DNA of 64,000 bases from CAWAMD01 sp963783045 (GTDB lineage: Bacteria; Actinomycetota; Nitriliruptoria; Nitriliruptorales; Nitriliruptoraceae), in NCBI GenBank assembly GCA_963783045.1, contig CAWAMD010000005.1, positions 620,001 to 684,000 on the forward strand. The letters are read 5' to 3'. This document shows, in pieces, positions 37,364 through 46,167 of the stretch. Numbering within the stretch: position 1 is the stretch's first letter; each line of letters starts with the position of its first letter. The position numbers and the translations under genes were made by a program. A model generated the notes under the pieces. The model was not told the DNA's origin. It ran no database searches and saw only the letters and a list, made by a program, of their open reading frames with translations.

Positions 37364-39104
37364 CGGCCACGGATCTCGGCGACCCACGCCAGGAAGGACG
37401 CCCGGTCGCGGGTGTTCGCGATCTGGCGCCGGTCGAGGCCGCCGCGGCGGGCCTGGCGCACCCCGTAGGCGAGGTAGTCGTACTCGCGCACGCTGTGCGC
37501 GTCGGTCGAGATGACGAAGGTGACGCCACGGGCGGCGCCCTCCCGGATCACCTCGGCGGCGGCGTCGAGCCGGTCGAGGTTCGCGTTGATCTCGATCGCC
37601 GTCCCCGTCTCGACGGCCACGTCGAGCACCCGGTCGAGGTCCAGGTCGATGCCGGGGCGCTTGCCGATGCGCCGACCGGCGAGGTGGCCGATGGCGGTGA
37701 CCGCCGGGTGGCGCAGCGCCGCGACCACCCGCGCGGTCTGCTCGGCGACCGGCCGGCGGAAGTGGGAGTGCACGGACGCGACCGTCCAGTCGTAGCCCGC
37801 GAGGAAGTCGGCGTCGTAGTCGAGGGCGCCGTCGACGCCGATGTTCAGCTCGGCCCCGTGCAGCAGCGCCGTCTGCGGGTAGCGCTCCTGCAGCGCCCGC
37901 AGCTCCTCGCGCTGGGCGAGCATGCCGGCGCGCGAGATCCCGTTGATCGTGAGGTTCTCGGCGTGGTCGGTGATCGCGAGGTACTCGTGGCCGCGGGCGG
38001 CCGCGGCAGCGACCATCTCCTCGAGGCTCGCCCGCCCGTCTCCCGACCAGTCGCTGTGGACGTGCAGGTCGCCCTTGAGGTCGGACACCTCCACGAGGTC
38101 GGGCAGGGTGCCGGCCTCCGCCTGCTGGATCTCGCCGAGGTCCTCGCGCATCTCGGGAGTGATCCAGGCGAGGTCGAGGGCGGCGTAGACCTCCTCCTCG
38201 GTCGCCGTGGCCACCGGATCGCCGGTCTCGAGGTCGGCGAGCGCGTACTCGTTCAGGGTCATGCCGCGCTTCAGCGCCCGCTCGCGCAGGCGGATGTTGT
38301 GCTCCTTCGAGCCGGTGAAGTAGAGCAGGGCGGCGCCGAGGTTGCCGGGCGGTACGACCCGCAGGTCGACCTGGAGGCCGTCGTGGGTGCGGATGCTGGC
38401 CTTCGTGTCGCCGCGGCCCTGGACGGTCTCGAACGTCGGGCAGGGCGACGAACGCGTCCATGACCGGGCGCGGGATCGTCGCTGGCGACCAGCACGTCGA
38501 GGTCGCGGACCGTCTCGCGGAACCGGCGCAGGCTGCCGGCGTACTGGACCGCGTCGCGGCCCGAGCGGGCGGCGAGGTCGGCGACGAGTCGCTCGGCGAT
38601 CGGCATGGCCTGGGCGATGGGGATGCGCCGCTCGGTGTCGGCGAGCGCGAGGGACGCGATGGCGGCCCTCAGGTTCTCTGCGGTCTTCTCGCCCAGCCCG
38701 GGCAGGTCGCGCAGTCGGCCGTCCTCGATGGCGGCCTGGAGCCCCGCGAGGTCGGACACGCCGAGGACGCGGTGGAGCAGGTCGATGGTCTTCGGGCCGA
38801 GGCCGGGGACCCGCATGAGCTCACGCTGGCCGATGGGGTGCGTGGCGCGCAGCTGCTCGAGCTTCGCGATCGTGCCGGTCTCGACGTACTCGCGGACCTT
38901 CGCCGCGATCGCCTTGCCGATCCCACGCACCTGCTGGAGCTCCGTGGTGGACATGGCGGACACGTCGCGGGACAGGCCGGCGACGGCACGCACGCCGTTG
39001 CGGTAGGCGCGGACACGGAACGACTGCGGGGTGCCCTCCTCGATCTCGGTGAGCGTCGCGAGCTCGTTGAGCAGCCTCGCCACCTCGTCGTTCGTCCGCG
39101 GCAC
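37360..39104 (-). CDS. polX: DNA polymerase X family protein with PHP domain (two frame breaks)
   Basis: Repair polymerase of about 580 aa once the frame is restored. N-terminal HhH helices (VRGIGKAIAAKV, VPGLGPKTIDLL, LPGLGEKTAENL), polymerase palm GSLRRFRETVRDLDVLV (GS...DxD) and LQVDLRV, then a C-terminal PHP exonuclease: DLHVHSDWSGDGRASLEEMV, ITDHAENL, GAELNIGVDG, VHSHFRRP, EINANLDRL and STDAHSVREYDY. The frame breaks twice in about 35 bp, near 38465 (extra base between ...DDPAP and VMDAF) and near 38432 (after VALPDV). Removing one base at each site rejoins every domain; total length is 2 mod 3. GTG at 39104. Two sequencing errors or a recently decayed gene. Confidence 0.85.
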
Positions 39105-39151
39105 GTCGCGCGTCCTGTTCGCCGGCTGGCGAGGGTAGCGAGGGGGGCGGG

Positions 39152-40570
39152 TCAGCCGGCGTCGCGGTTGGCGCGGGCCGCGGCGCGGGCGCGGACGAGC
39201 TGGTCACCGACGCTCGTCTGCGCCGTCGCGAAGCTCGCCGTGCGCCGGTCCACCGCGGCGCGCACGTCGAGGAGGTCGGCGGCCGAGCGGTCGAGCGCCG
39301 GGTGGGCCGCGGCGATCTCCTCCGGCGAGAGCACGTCCAGGTCGCCGCCCGCCTGCTCGGCCTTCGCGACGAGCCCGCCGACGACCTCGTGCGCCTCACG
39401 GAACGGGACGCCGCGCCGGACGAGCTCCTCGGCGAGGTCGGTCGCCAGCGAGAACCCGCCGGCGGCGGCCGCCTCGAGCCGCTCGCGGTCGAAGGTCAGG
39501 GAGGCGACGGCGCCGGCCATCGCCGGCAGCACCATCTCGAGGGTGTCGACGGCGTCGAAGACCGGCTCCTTGTCCTCCTGCAGGTCCCGGTTGTAGGTCA
39601 GCGGCAGGCCCTTGCACAGCGTCAGCAGACCCGTGAGGTCACCGACCACCCGACCGGCCTTGCCACGCACGAGCTCGGCCACGTCGGGGTTGCGCTTCTG
39701 GGGCATGATCGACGACCCGGTCGAGAACGCGTCACCGAGGCGGGCGAAGCCGAACTCAGCGGTGGCCCACAGCACGAGCTCCTCCCCCAGCCGGGACAGC
39801 GTCACGGCGAGGATCGCCGCGGCCGCGGTGAACTCGAGCGCGAAGTCGCGGGAGGCCACCGCGTCCATCGAGTTCTCCGCCACCCGCGCGTAGCCGAGGT
39901 GGCGGGCGTAGGCGGTCGGGTCGAGGTCGAGGGTGGTGCCCGCCATCGCCCCCGCGGCGAGCACGGACGCGTCCATGCGGTCGGCGGCGTCGGCGAGCCG
40001 GCCGGCGTCCCGGTCGAGCATCCACACGTAGGCGAGCAGATGATGGCTGAGCAGGACCGGCTGACCGCGCTGCAGGTGGGTGTAGCCCGGCGCCAGCCAG
40101 TCCAGGTGCGCGTCGGCCTGATCGCACAGGGCCTGCTGGAGGGCTCCGATCTCGGCACGCAGCCGGCCGGCGGCGTCCTTGCAGTACAGCCGCAGGTCGT
40201 TGGCGATCTGGTCGTTGCGCGACCGCCCCGCCCGCAGCTTCCCGCCGAGCGCCCCGAGCCGCTCGACGAGCCACCGCTCGATCGCGCCGTGGACGTCCTC
40301 GTCGTCGGGCTCGAAGGCGAACTCGCCCTCGGCGAACAGCGCCGCGCACTCGTCGATGGCCTCGAGCATCTGCTCGGCCTCGTCGTGGTCGAGCACGCCG
40401 ATCCGCTGGAGCTCCTGGGTGTGGGCCCGGCTGCCGGCCAGGTCCTGGCGCCACAGGGTGACGTCGAAGTGGGTGGACACGCCGAGGCGCCAGGCGGCCT
40501 CGTCGGGGCCCTGCGAGAACCTCCCACCCCACAGGCGCCCCGCCGCCCCCGCACCGCCGTCGCCGCTCAT
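39152..40570 (-). CDS. argH: Argininosuccinate lyase
   Basis: Cleaves argininosuccinate to arginine and fumarate, the last arginine step. 472 aa of the fumarase/aspartase superfamily; signature GSSIMPQKRNPD is intact, with KLRAGRSRNDQIAND, HLQRGQPVLLSHHLLAY and TSSAM-like segments. ATG at 40570 is preceded by GGAAGG. Last gene of the arginine cluster, 100 nt after argG. Confidence 0.97.
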   Translation of the reverse strand: MSGDGGAGAAGRLWGGRFSQGPDEAAWRLGVSTHFDVTLWRQDLAGSRAHTQELQRIGVLDHDEAEQMLEAIDECAALFAEGEFAFEPDDEDVHGAIERWLVERLGALGGKLRAGRSRNDQIANDLRLYCKDAAGRLRAEIGALQQALCDQADAHLDWLAPGYTHLQRGQPVLLSHHLLAYVWMLDRDAGRLADAADRMDASVLAAGAMAGTTLDLDPTAYARHLGYARVAENSMDAVASRDFALEFTAAAAILAVTLSRLGEELVLWATAEFGFARLGDAFSTGSSIMPQKRNPDVAELVRGKAGRVVGDLTGLLTLCKGLPLTYNRDLQEDKEPVFDAVDTLEMVLPAMAGAVASLTFDRERLEAAAAGGFSLATDLAEELVRRGVPFREAHEVVGGLVAKAEQAGGDLDVLSPEEIAAAHPALDRSAADLLDVRAAVDRRTASFATAQTSVGDQLVRARAAARANRDAG

Positions 40571-40670
40571 CCTGTGTCCTTCCCGTCCCTCGCCGTGCTC
40601 GCGCCGTGCTCGCCGGTCGCCGTTCCTCGCCGGGCGGCGCCGGCCCCACCGGGCCGGCGCCCCGTGCGTC

Positions 40671-41888
40671 TCAGATCTCGTCGCCGAGACCACGCACGCG
40701 CTCGGCCCAGGTCTTGAGTGGAAGGCCCCACAGCTTCACGAAGCCCTCGCCCAGCGACTGGTCGAACTGGTCGCCCTCGTCGTAGGTCGCCATCTCGAGG
40801 CTGTAGAGCCCCGAGTCCTCGCTGCGACGCCCGACGACGGTGGCGCTGCCCTTGAACAGCTCGAGGCGCACCTCGCCGTTCACGTAGCGGCTCGCCTCGT
40901 CCATGAACGCGTCGATGGCCTTCTTCAGCGGTCCCCACCAGAGCCCGTTGTAGACGAGCTGGGCGTAGCGGGCCTCCTCGTCGCGCTTGTGCTGGGCGAG
41001 CTCCTGCTCGAGGCAGAGGTCCTCGAGGTCGCGGTGGGCGGTGATGAGGGTGATGGCGCCCGGCGTCTCGTAGATCTCCCGGCTCTTGATACCGACGAGC
41101 CGGTCCTCGATCATGTCGATGCGGCCGATGCCGTGGGCACCGGCGCGCCGGTCGACGTGGGCGACGAGCTCGGCCATCGGCATGACCGCACCGTCGACGC
41201 TGACGGGACGCCCGTGCTCGAACGCGATGATCATCTCCTCGGGCTCGTCGGGCGCGTCGAGCGGGTTGACGGTCCGCTCGAAGGCGTCCTCCGGCGGCTT
41301 CGCCCACGGGTCCTCGAGGATGCCGCACTCGGCGGTGCGTCCCCAGGCGTTCTCGTCGATGGAGTACGGCGACTCGCCGGACTTGATCGGGATCGGGATG
41401 CCCCGCTCCTCGGCCCACCGGATGGCGGCGTCGCGGGTCAGCGCCCACTCGCGGATCGGCGCTTCGATCTTGAGGTCGGGGGCGAGGCACATGGTGCCCA
41501 CCTCGAAGCGGACCTGGTCGTTGCCCTTGCCGGTGGAGCCGTGGGCGACGGCGTGGGCACCGTGCTCGCGGGCGGTCTTGACGAGGTGCTTCGCGATGAG
41601 CGGACGGGAGAGAGCCGAGACCAGCGGGTACTTGCCCATGTAGAGGGCGTTCGCCCGCAGGGCCGGGAAGAGGAAGTCCTCGGCGAACTCCTCGCGGGCG
41701 TCGACGACGACGGACTCGACGGCGCCGCAGTCCAGCGCCCGCTGGCGGATCTCGTCGAGGTCGTCGACGCCCTGGCCGACGTCGATGGCGCAGGCGATCA
41801 CCTCGTAGCCCTTGTTCTCCTCGAGCCACCGGATGGCGACGGAGGTGTCGAGACCTCCGGAGTAGGCCAGGACGACGCGCTCGGTCAT
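40671..41888 (-). CDS. argG: Argininosuccinate synthase
   Basis: Joins citrulline and aspartate with ATP. 405 aa; P-loop-like AYSGGLDTSVAIRWL pyrophosphatase motif at the N-terminus, HGSTGKGNDQVRFE, and IPIPIKSGESPYSIDENAWGR. ATG at 41888 has GGAG upstream. It begins 79 nt downstream of argR, so it belongs to the same operon or a closely following unit. Confidence 0.97.
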   Translation of the reverse strand: MTERVVLAYSGGLDTSVAIRWLEENKGYEVIACAIDVGQGVDDLDEIRQRALDCGAVESVVVDAREEFAEDFLFPALRANALYMGKYPLVSALSRPLIAKHLVKTAREHGAHAVAHGSTGKGNDQVRFEVGTMCLAPDLKIEAPIREWALTRDAAIRWAEERGIPIPIKSGESPYSIDENAWGRTAECGILEDPWAKPPEDAFERTVNPLDAPDEPEEMIIAFEHGRPVSVDGAVMPMAELVAHVDRRAGAHGIGRIDMIEDRLVGIKSREIYETPGAITLITAHRDLEDLCLEQELAQHKRDEEARYAQLVYNGLWWGPLKKAIDAFMDEASRYVNGEVRLELFKGSATVVGRRSEDSGLYSLEMATYDEGDQFDQSLGEGFVKLWGLPLKTWAERVRGLGDEI

Positions 41889-41967
41889 GGGTGCTCCGTT
41901 CGGGTGTTCGGGGTCGGTCGGGTTGTCAGGTGGGGGCGTCGCAGCCGGAGGAGCCGTGCCGCGACGA

Positions 41968-42462
41968 TCAGGGGGACGGGAAGTCGGCGATCTCGCGGAG
42001 GCGGGCAGCGAGATCACGGCCGGCCACACCGTCGGCGGCGACCACGAGGACGGTGTCGTCGCCCGACACGGTCGCGATGACGTTGGGCAGCTCGGCGAGG
42101 TCGATGGCGGAGGCGACGGGGTGGGCGCACGCCGGCGGCGTCCGCAGCACGGCGAGGTTGCCGGAGGCGTCGACGCCGGTGACGAACTGCTGCAGCGTCT
42201 CGGCGAGGCGGCTGCGCGCCGCGGCCGGCCCGGGGTCGGTGCCCACTCGGTAGACGAGCGCGCCGCCGCCGGCACGGACCTTGACGGCACCGAGCTCGTC
42301 GAGGTCACGGCTGACGGTGGCCTGCGTCGCGGCGATCCCGTGCGCGGCGAGCATCTCGCAGGCCTCGAGCTGGGAGTGCACGTCGTGCTCGGCCAGCAGC
42401 CGCCGCAGCCGCTGCTGACGCTCGCCCTTCGACGCGCTGCGCGTCACCGGCTCCCCCGCCAT
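41968..42462 (-). CDS. argR: Arginine repressor ArgR
   Basis: A 164-aa hexameric arginine-responsive repressor. N-terminal winged helix (RQQRLRRLLAEHDVHSQLEACEMLAAHGIAATQATVSRDLDELGAVKV, including the ATQATVSRDL recognition helix) and C-terminal arginine-binding domain (PPACAHPVASAIDLAELPNVIATVSGDDTVLVVA with the GDDT motif). ATG overlaps the argF stop (TGATG). Likely represses the ARG-box promoter at 48.5 kb, giving autoregulated control. Confidence 0.96.
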   Translation of the reverse strand: MAGEPVTRSASKGERQQRLRRLLAEHDVHSQLEACEMLAAHGIAATQATVSRDLDELGAVKVRAGGGALVYRVGTDPGPAAARSRLAETLQQFVTGVDASGNLAVLRTPPACAHPVASAIDLAELPNVIATVSGDDTVLVVAADGVAGRDLAARLREIADFPSP

Positions 42463-43406
42463 CAGCGTTTCCCGGCCAGCAGACGGGCGAGCAGCGCCTT
42501 CTGGGCGTGCAGGCGGTTCTCCGCCTGGTCGAAGACCCGGGAGGCCGGTCCGTCGATGACGTTGGCGGCCACCTCCTCGCCGCGATGGGCCGGCAGGCAG
42601 TGCAGGAAGATCGCGTCGCCGGCGGCACCGGCCATGAGCTCGGTGGTGATCTGGTACGGGCGGAACACGGCGACGCGTGCGGCGGCCTCGTCCTCCTGGC
42701 CCATGGAGGCCCACACGTCGGCGTAGACGGCGTCGGCGTCGGCGACCGCAGCGGCAGGGTCGGTGGTCACGCTGATGGCGGCGCCGGTGTCGGCGGCCAG
42801 CTCGCGGGCGCGGGCGACGACCTGCTCGTCCGGCGCGTAGCCCTCGGGGTGACCGATGCGCACGTTGACGCCGGTCATGGCGCCGCCGACCAGGAGCGAA
42901 TGGGCCACGTTGTTGCCATCGCCGACGTAGGCCAGCGTCCGGCCGGCGAGCTCGCCGAACTCGGCCCGCAGCGTCTGCAGGTCGGCCAGTGCCTGGCAGG
43001 GGTGGGCGAGGTCCGTGAGCGCGTTGACGACCGGCACGTCCGCGGCGTCGGCGAGCTCTTCGAGGCGGTCCTGGCCGAACGTGCGCACGACGATCCCGTG
43101 GACGTAGCGGGACAGCACGCGCCCGGTGTCCGCGATCGTCTCGCCCCGACCGAGCTGCAGGTCCGCGGACGACAGCGGCAGCGGGTGCCCGCCGAGCTCG
43201 TGGACGGCGACCTGGAACGAGACGCGGGTCCGGGTCGACGGCTTCTCGAAGAGGAGCGCGACGGTCTTGCCGCGCAGGTCGTCCCGGGTCTGCGTCGCGA
43301 AGGACGCGTACCGCCGGGCACGGTCGTCCTTGAGCTCGTCAGCGAGGTCGAGGACGTCGTGCAGCTCGTCGCGGGTCAGGTCGTCCACACGGAGGAAGTC
43401 GTTCAC
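42462..43406 (-). CDS. argF: Ornithine carbamoyltransferase
   Basis: Makes citrulline from ornithine and carbamoyl phosphate. 314 aa; carbamoyl-phosphate motif EKPSTRTRVSFQVA, ornithine-side HPCQALADLQTL, and FLHCLPAHRGEEV. GTG at 43406 overlaps the receiver-domain stop (GTGA). Within the arg operon between the receiver gene and argR. Confidence 0.97.
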   Translation of the reverse strand: MNDFLRVDDLTRDELHDVLDLADELKDDRARRYASFATQTRDDLRGKTVALLFEKPSTRTRVSFQVAVHELGGHPLPLSSADLQLGRGETIADTGRVLSRYVHGIVVRTFGQDRLEELADAADVPVVNALTDLAHPCQALADLQTLRAEFGELAGRTLAYVGDGNNVAHSLLVGGAMTGVNVRIGHPEGYAPDEQVVARARELAADTGAAISVTTDPAAAVADADAVYADVWASMGQEDEAAARVAVFRPYQITTELMAGAAGDAIFLHCLPAHRGEEVAANVIDGPASRVFDQAENRLHAQKALLARLLAGKR

Positions 43407-43792
43407 GATGGTCCTGACGATGACAGGTGGTGGCGGATTCGGGATATCAGCGCGTCCGGGTCGAAGGGCTTCTCGAACACGTCGGCGCGACCGAGGAGCT
43501 TGCGACAGGACGCGGCGCCTTCGGGGGATCCCGTCATGACGATGACGGGGACGGGGAGCCGGCCGTCGCCCTCCTCGAGGAGCTGCTCGAGGACACGCAC
43601 GCCGTTCACGTCGGGCATCATGATGTCGAGCAGGGCCACGTCGGGGGCGCCGGTGCGGATCTTGAGCAGACCGACGAGCCCGTCGGTGGCCACCACCGGC
43701 TCGAACCCCTCGTGCTCGAGGATCTCGACCATCAGCGTGATCACGTCCTGGTCGTCCTCGACGACGAGGATCCGGGGCGCCTCGGCGCTCAT
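43403..43792 (-). CDS. Receiver-only response regulator inside the arginine operon
   Basis: A 129-aa stand-alone CheY-like receiver. Acidic pocket EDD (residues about 11-13), phospho-acceptor Asp in VALLDIMMPD (about residue 56), conserved Thr in VIVMTGSP and Lys in VFEKPFDPD are all present, so it should be phosphorylatable. It has no output domain. Start overlaps the argD stop (ATGA) and its stop overlaps the argF start (GTGA), so it is translated as part of the arg operon. No kinase is adjacent; the histidine kinase at 55 kb is a candidate partner only by presence in the window. Confidence 0.9.
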   Translation of the reverse strand: MSAEAPRILVVEDDQDVITLMVEILEHEGFEPVVATDGLVGLLKIRTGAPDVALLDIMMPDVNGVRVLEQLLEEGDGRLPVPVIVMTGSPEGAASCRKLLGRADVFEKPFDPDALISRIRHHLSSSGPS

Positions 43793-45078
43793 CGGCCCGA
43801 CCCCCCGTCCTCGGCACCGTCAGGGTCTGCCGGCTCCGGGGCGTCGACGGCCTCGAGCGCGTCCTTCAGGGCGCTGAGCGCGAGGTCGATCTCCTCACGG
43901 CCCACGGTCAGCGGCGGGGCGAGACGGACCACGTCCGGCGCGACGGCGTTGACGATGAGGAACCGCTCCCGGGCGGCGGCCTCGACCTGCTTGGCGATCG
44001 GCGCGTCGAGCTCGAGGCCGAGGAGCAGGCCGCGGCCACGCACGCCGGCCGCGTGTGGCGCCGTTCCGACGAGCCCTTGCAGCCCGTCGGTGAGCCGGCG
44101 TGCCCGGACCCGGGCGGAGGCGAGGATCTTCGTGTCCTCGATCGTGTCGATGACGGCGCAGGCGGCCGCCGTGACGACCGGGTTCCCGCCGAAGGTGGTG
44201 GCGTGGTCGCCGGGCTGGAACACGTCCGCGGCAGCGCCGTGGGCGATGCAGGCCCCGATCGGCAGGCCGTTGGCGAGGGCCTTGGCGACCGTCACCACGT
44301 CAGGGATCACGGGGCTCTCCTGGAAGGCGAACCACGGTCCGGTGCGTCCCATGCCGGTCTGCACCTCGTCGACGATGAGCAGGGCCCCGTGCTCGTCGGC
44401 GGCCTCCCGCGCGGCGACGAGCACGTCGTCGGGCACCGGCCGCACCCCGCCCTCACCCTGGACGACCTCGAGGAGCACCGCGCAGTGGTCATCGGTCACG
44501 GCCGCACGCAGCGCGGCCGCGTCGTCGTAGGGCACGGTGTCGACCACGCCGAGCAGCGGCGCGAAGGGCGTGTGCTTCGCGGGCTGTCCGGTGGCCTCCA
44601 GCGTCGCGAAGGTCCGGCCGTGGAAGGAGCCTTCGAGCGTGACGACCCGGATCTTGTCGGGATCCTGTGCCTTGCCGTGGCGGCGCGCCAGCTTGAGCGC
44701 GGCCTCGTTCGCCGTCGCGCCGTCCTGGCAGAAGAACGTCCGGGCGTCGTTCCATCCGGTGATGCGGGCCAGCCGGTCGGCGAGGTCGAGCATCGGCTCG
44801 GTGAGGAACAGGTTCGACGTGTGCACGAGCGCCCGCGACTGGGCGCTGACGGCCTCGGCGACCGCCGGATGCGCGTGGCCGAGGCTCGTGACCGCAAGGC
44901 CGGACAGGAAGTCGAGGTACGGGCGCCCCTCGGCGTCGAAGAGCGCCGTGCCCTGACCCCGGACGAAGGCCAGCGACGCCGGCGGGTAGGTGTGCATGAG
45001 CCGGGCGTCGGCTCGATCCCTGGCGTCGGCGAGGTGGGCCGCGGCGTCCGGCGCGGCGTCGGACCGGGATGGGCTCAT
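43789..45078 (-). CDS. argD: Acetylornithine aminotransferase
   Basis: PLP enzyme making N-acetylornithine. 429 aa; fold-type I with YLDFLSGLAVTSLGHAHP, QDGATANEAALKLAR, FHGRTFATLEATG, IVDEVQTGMGRTG (Asp) and the Schiff-base lysine in TVAKALANGLPIGA. N- and C-terminal tails are longer than usual (Ala/Asp-rich). ATG at 45078 overlaps the argB stop. Confidence 0.96.
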   Translation of the reverse strand: MSPSRSDAAPDAAAHLADARDRADARLMHTYPPASLAFVRGQGTALFDAEGRPYLDFLSGLAVTSLGHAHPAVAEAVSAQSRALVHTSNLFLTEPMLDLADRLARITGWNDARTFFCQDGATANEAALKLARRHGKAQDPDKIRVVTLEGSFHGRTFATLEATGQPAKHTPFAPLLGVVDTVPYDDAAALRAAVTDDHCAVLLEVVQGEGGVRPVPDDVLVAAREAADEHGALLIVDEVQTGMGRTGPWFAFQESPVIPDVVTVAKALANGLPIGACIAHGAAADVFQPGDHATTFGGNPVVTAAACAVIDTIEDTKILASARVRARRLTDGLQGLVGTAPHAAGVRGRGLLLGLELDAPIAKQVEAAARERFLIVNAVAPDVVRLAPPLTVGREEIDLALSALKDALEAVDAPEPADPDGAEDGGSGR

Positions 45079-46058
45079 GACGGTGTCCCCTGCGCGACGG
45101 TGTGCTCGTGCTGCAGTCTGACCCCCGCGTCGCCGACCGGCCCCGGCAGCACCATGGTGCCGACGCCCTCGTCGGTGAAGATCTCGATCAGGATGGCGTG
45201 CAGGACCCGCCCGTCGAGGATGTGGGCCTGCGGGACTCCGTGCTCGAGCGCCGTGATGATGGAGCGGATCTTCGGGCGCATGCCCGTGTGGAGCTGGTCG
45301 TCCGCCGCCATCTGCTCGAGCCGCTCGGCGGCGACCTCGGAGATGAGCGAGGTGGGGTCGGGGCCCTCCCCCCGGGCCGGGTCACCGAAGTCGAGGTAGA
45401 GCCCGGGCACATCGGTGAGGTACACGAGCTTCGACGCGCCGAGCGCCGCAGCGATCGCACCGGCGGCGAGGTCGGCGTTCACGTTGCGGTCGTTGCCGTC
45501 CGCATCCCGACCGACGGTCGCGACGACCGGGAGCAACCCGTCCGCGAGCAGTCGGTCGATCACGGTCGTGTCGACGTGGTCGACCTCGCCGACGAGGCCG
45601 AGGTCCTCGCCAGCCGGTCCGACGGCGGGTCGGACCTGGAGCATGTGGGCGTCCGTGCCGGCGACGCCGACGGCCGGCGCGCCGGCCGCCTCGATGAGCC
45701 CGACCAGCTCGGGGTTGACCTTGCCGAGCAGCGCCATGCGGACGACGTCCATCATCGTCTCGTCGGTGACCCGCAGGCCGCCGACGAAGCGCGACTGCAC
45801 CCCGAGACGTTCGGCGACCTCCGAGATCTGCGGTCCCCCACCGTGCACGACGACCGGCTTGAGGCCGACGAAGTGCAGGAGCGCGACGTCGGCGGCGAAG
45901 GACCGCTTCAGCTCGTCCTCGATCATCGCGTTGCCGCCGTACTTGATGACGACGGTGTGGCCGTGGAAGCGGGTGATCCACGGCAGTGCCTCACGCAGGA
46001 CGGCCGCCTTCTCCTGAGCGATGGAGTCGCGCGGATCGTGTGGGGCGACGGGTGACAT
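45075..46058 (-). CDS. argB: N-acetylglutamate kinase
   Basis: Phosphorylates N-acetylglutamate; usual arginine feedback point. 327 aa; VIKYGGNAMIEDELKRSFAADVALLHFVGLKPVVVHGGGPQI (ATP and substrate loops), FVGGLRVTDETMM and NVNADLAAGAIAAALGA. ATG at 46058. A 109-nt spacer to argJ carries short tandem repeats, unlike the tight overlaps elsewhere in the operon. Confidence 0.97.
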   Translation of the reverse strand: MSPVAPHDPRDSIAQEKAAVLREALPWITRFHGHTVVIKYGGNAMIEDELKRSFAADVALLHFVGLKPVVVHGGGPQISEVAERLGVQSRFVGGLRVTDETMMDVVRMALLGKVNPELVGLIEAAGAPAVGVAGTDAHMLQVRPAVGPAGEDLGLVGEVDHVDTTVIDRLLADGLLPVVATVGRDADGNDRNVNADLAAGAIAAALGASKLVYLTDVPGLYLDFGDPARGEGPDPTSLISEVAAERLEQMAADDQLHTGMRPKIRSIITALEHGVPQAHILDGRVLHAILIEIFTDEGVGTMVLPGPVGDAGVRLQHEHTVAQGTPS

Positions 46059-46074
46059 GGCGGATCCTGTGCAC

Positions 46075-46155
46075 TGCGGGTGGGTCGTGCGGGTGGGTCG
46101 TGCGGGTGGGGTGCGCTGGCGGACGGTGCGCTGGCCGACGGTGCGCTGGCGGGCG
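46075..46155. repeat. Short tandem repeats in argJ-argB spacer
   Basis: Three units of TGCGGGTGGGTCG-type 13-mer (46075-46111, last one degenerate) are followed by three 15-bp units GTGCGCTGGCGGACG-type (46111-46155). They occupy most of the non-coding gap between argJ and argB. Confidence 0.8.
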
Positions 46156-46167
46156 TCGTGCGGCCGG

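Noticed and set aside
37360..38262. Stand-alone PHP phosphatase gene
   Set aside because: It is the C-terminal PHP domain of PolX separated by the two frame breaks, not an independent gene.
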